In this document: one piece after another, positions 63,285 through 64,000 of the stretch
Position numbering within the stretch: the stretch's first letter is position 1
Layout of the letters: the number at the start of each line of letters is the position of its first letter
From: Arcobacter sp. CECT 8983
Lineage (GTDB): Bacteria > Campylobacterota > Campylobacteria > Campylobacterales > Arcobacteraceae
Reading direction: 5' to 3'
DNA: 64,000 bases
Assembly: GCF_004118855.1 (NCBI RefSeq)
Contig: NZ_PDKF01000004.1
Span: 62,001 to 126,000, forward strand
Notes under the pieces: model-generated
What the model saw: only the letters and a program-made list of their open reading frames with translations
What the model was told of the DNA's origin: nothing
The model's database searches: none
Made by a program: the position numbers and the translations under genes

Positions 63285-63312
63285 ATAAACAATCACTTTT
63301 GTGATTGTTTAT
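63285..63312. terminator. Bidirectional terminator between the cytochrome and HD-GYP genes
   Basis: Perfect 12-base stem ATAAACAATCAC / GTGATTGTTTAT with a TTTT loop, overlapping the stop codon of the minus-strand HD-GYP gene. Confidence 0.85.
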
Positions 63313-64000
63313 ACATATTTAGAAATATCTACTTCGTCAATTTGTTCTTCTTTTAAATACTTCTTTGCATAAGTCATATAAACACCACTTGTTAAAAATA
63401 GTTTAAATATATCTTCATCAATATGTTCATCTTTTACCATAAAACTAAGTATTTTTAGTGACTCAGAAAGTTTTTTTGCTTCTTTATATGGTCTATCAGC
63501 AGCTGTTAAAGCTTCAAAAATATCAGCAATTGCCATGATTCTTGCAGGAATTGACATATCTTCTTTTTTTAGTTTTCTAGGATATCCAGTTCCTATAAGT
63601 GTTTCATGGTGAGCAGCTGCATATTCTGGAACTCTTTTTAAATTTTTAGGGAAAGGTAGTTGTTCTAACATTTTTATTGTCATAATCATATGTTCATTAA
63701 TTTTAAATCTTTCTTCCTCCGAAAGAGTTCCTTTTTTTATAGTTAAATTGTAAACTTCCCCTAGATTATAAAGATATTTTGGTATTTCCATTTTAAAATT
63801 ATATTTATCAAACTCTTCTTTCAAAAAATGTTTTCTTTCTATTAGATGTTCATTTTTATCACATAATAACTTTTCTTCTTTTGGGAAGAACCTATTAATA
63901 TCTTTTATTCTATTTCTTTCATCATAGGATAAACCTATAGTGTCATCAAAGTATTTTGTCCATTTTCTTTGTGCAATTTCATTTATTTTTTCAATATCTT
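63309..64000 (-). CDS. HD-GYP domain phosphodiesterase, C-terminal part (continues beyond window)
   Basis: The minus-strand frame is open to the window edge, so the N-terminus is missing. The HD-GYP signature is clear: AAHHETLIGTGYPRKLKKEDMSIPARIMAIADIFEALTAADRPYK, which supplies metal-binding histidines and the GYP motif. HD-GYP enzymes hydrolyse c-di-GMP. The upstream portion of the domain (HD pair) lies largely outside or is not recognisable in the visible part. Together with the EAL protein at 57741-59972 this end of the window has two candidate c-di-GMP phosphodiesterases. Confidence 0.88.
   Translation of the reverse strand, partial: DIEKINEIAQRKWTKYFDDTIGLSYDERNRIKDINRFFPKEEKLLCDKNEHLIERKHFLKEEFDKYNFKMEIPKYLYNLGEVYNLTIKKGTLSEEERFKINEHMIMTIKMLEQLPFPKNLKRVPEYAAAHHETLIGTGYPRKLKKEDMSIPARIMAIADIFEALTAADRPYKEAKKLSESLKILSFMVKDEHIDEDIFKLFLTSGVYMTYAKKYLKEEQIDEVDISKYV

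Noticed and set aside
1-64000. CRISPR arrays, tRNA/rRNA genes, insertion sequences, prophage or toxin-antitoxin genes
   Set aside because: Looked for by eye; I saw no spaced direct repeats, tRNA-like cloverleaf, transposase or integrase, though short RNA genes could be missed without a search tool.

Overview
This window is a strongly AT-rich stretch of a Campylobacterota chromosome, most likely Arcobacter in the broad sense. Three things point there. The first 11.5 kb has the gene order U32 peptidase, glycosyltransferase, purE, glyQ, NIF3, zinc-ribbon, waaA, pseudouridine synthase, ffh, rpsP, KH, rimM, which from memory is the order in Campylobacter jejuni. The promoters are T-rich runs followed by an extended -10 (TGATATAAT). 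The flagellar genes are collected in one large cluster with the epsilon-type accessory genes FlhF, FlhG, FliY and secreted TPR proteins, rather than being scattered as in Campylobacter and Helicobacter.

Layout. 1-1179: end of a chemoreceptor with a zinc-binding CZB domain and a C-terminal CheR-type pentapeptide. 1311-11543: housekeeping block (tRNA modification, glycosyl transfer, purine synthesis, glycyl-tRNA synthetase, Kdo transferase, SRP, ribosome genes). 11553-13977 (minus): flgG with two unusual charged proteins, one a membrane coiled-coil protein with a SPOR-like end. 14140-46372 (plus): cheY, a CheZ-type phosphatase, then rod, MS-ring, switch, export, hook, stator, chaperone, FlhF/FlhG and export-gate genes in nearly unbroken operons. 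46372-51415: BatD-like protein, HlyD-like adaptor, molybdopterin oxidoreductase and MFS transporter, tightly overlapped onto flhA. 51686-57015: nitrite ammonification genes nrfH, nrfA and a fused CcsBA haem-ligation protein of NrfI type. 57019-64000: bioD (minus), a GGDEF-EAL protein, clpS-clpA, a lipoprotein cytochrome c, and the end of an HD-GYP protein (minus).

How the parts work together. The flagellar block encodes FlgB/C/F/G, FliE, FliF, FliG, FliN, FliY, FliH, FliI, FlhA, FlhB, FliR, FlgD, two FlgE, FliK, FlgL, FlgN, FlgJ, FlgA and a MotA/MotB stator. FlhF/FlhG set flagellar number and position, and CheY with its phosphatase carries the chemotaxis signal. I see no fliM, fliA, fliP, fliQ, flgH, flgI, flgK, fliD or flagellin gene here. 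The nrf genes make a periplasmic ammonia-forming nitrite reductase fed by menaquinol through NrfH, with the neighbouring CcsBA likely attaching its unusual CxxCK haem.

The items I find most worth following are: a CheZ-like phosphatase carrying FliM-like CheY-binding peptides at both ends; a roughly 100-nt minus-strand mini-gene between nrfA and ccsBA encoding an 11-residue peptide inside a long hairpin; a PurE lacking its catalytic histidine; tandem hook proteins, one enlarged by repeated domains; a FliK with five copies of a short SLxD motif; long intergenic hairpins before rpsP and between the hook genes; and an FNR/CRP-type site at class II spacing before nrfH.
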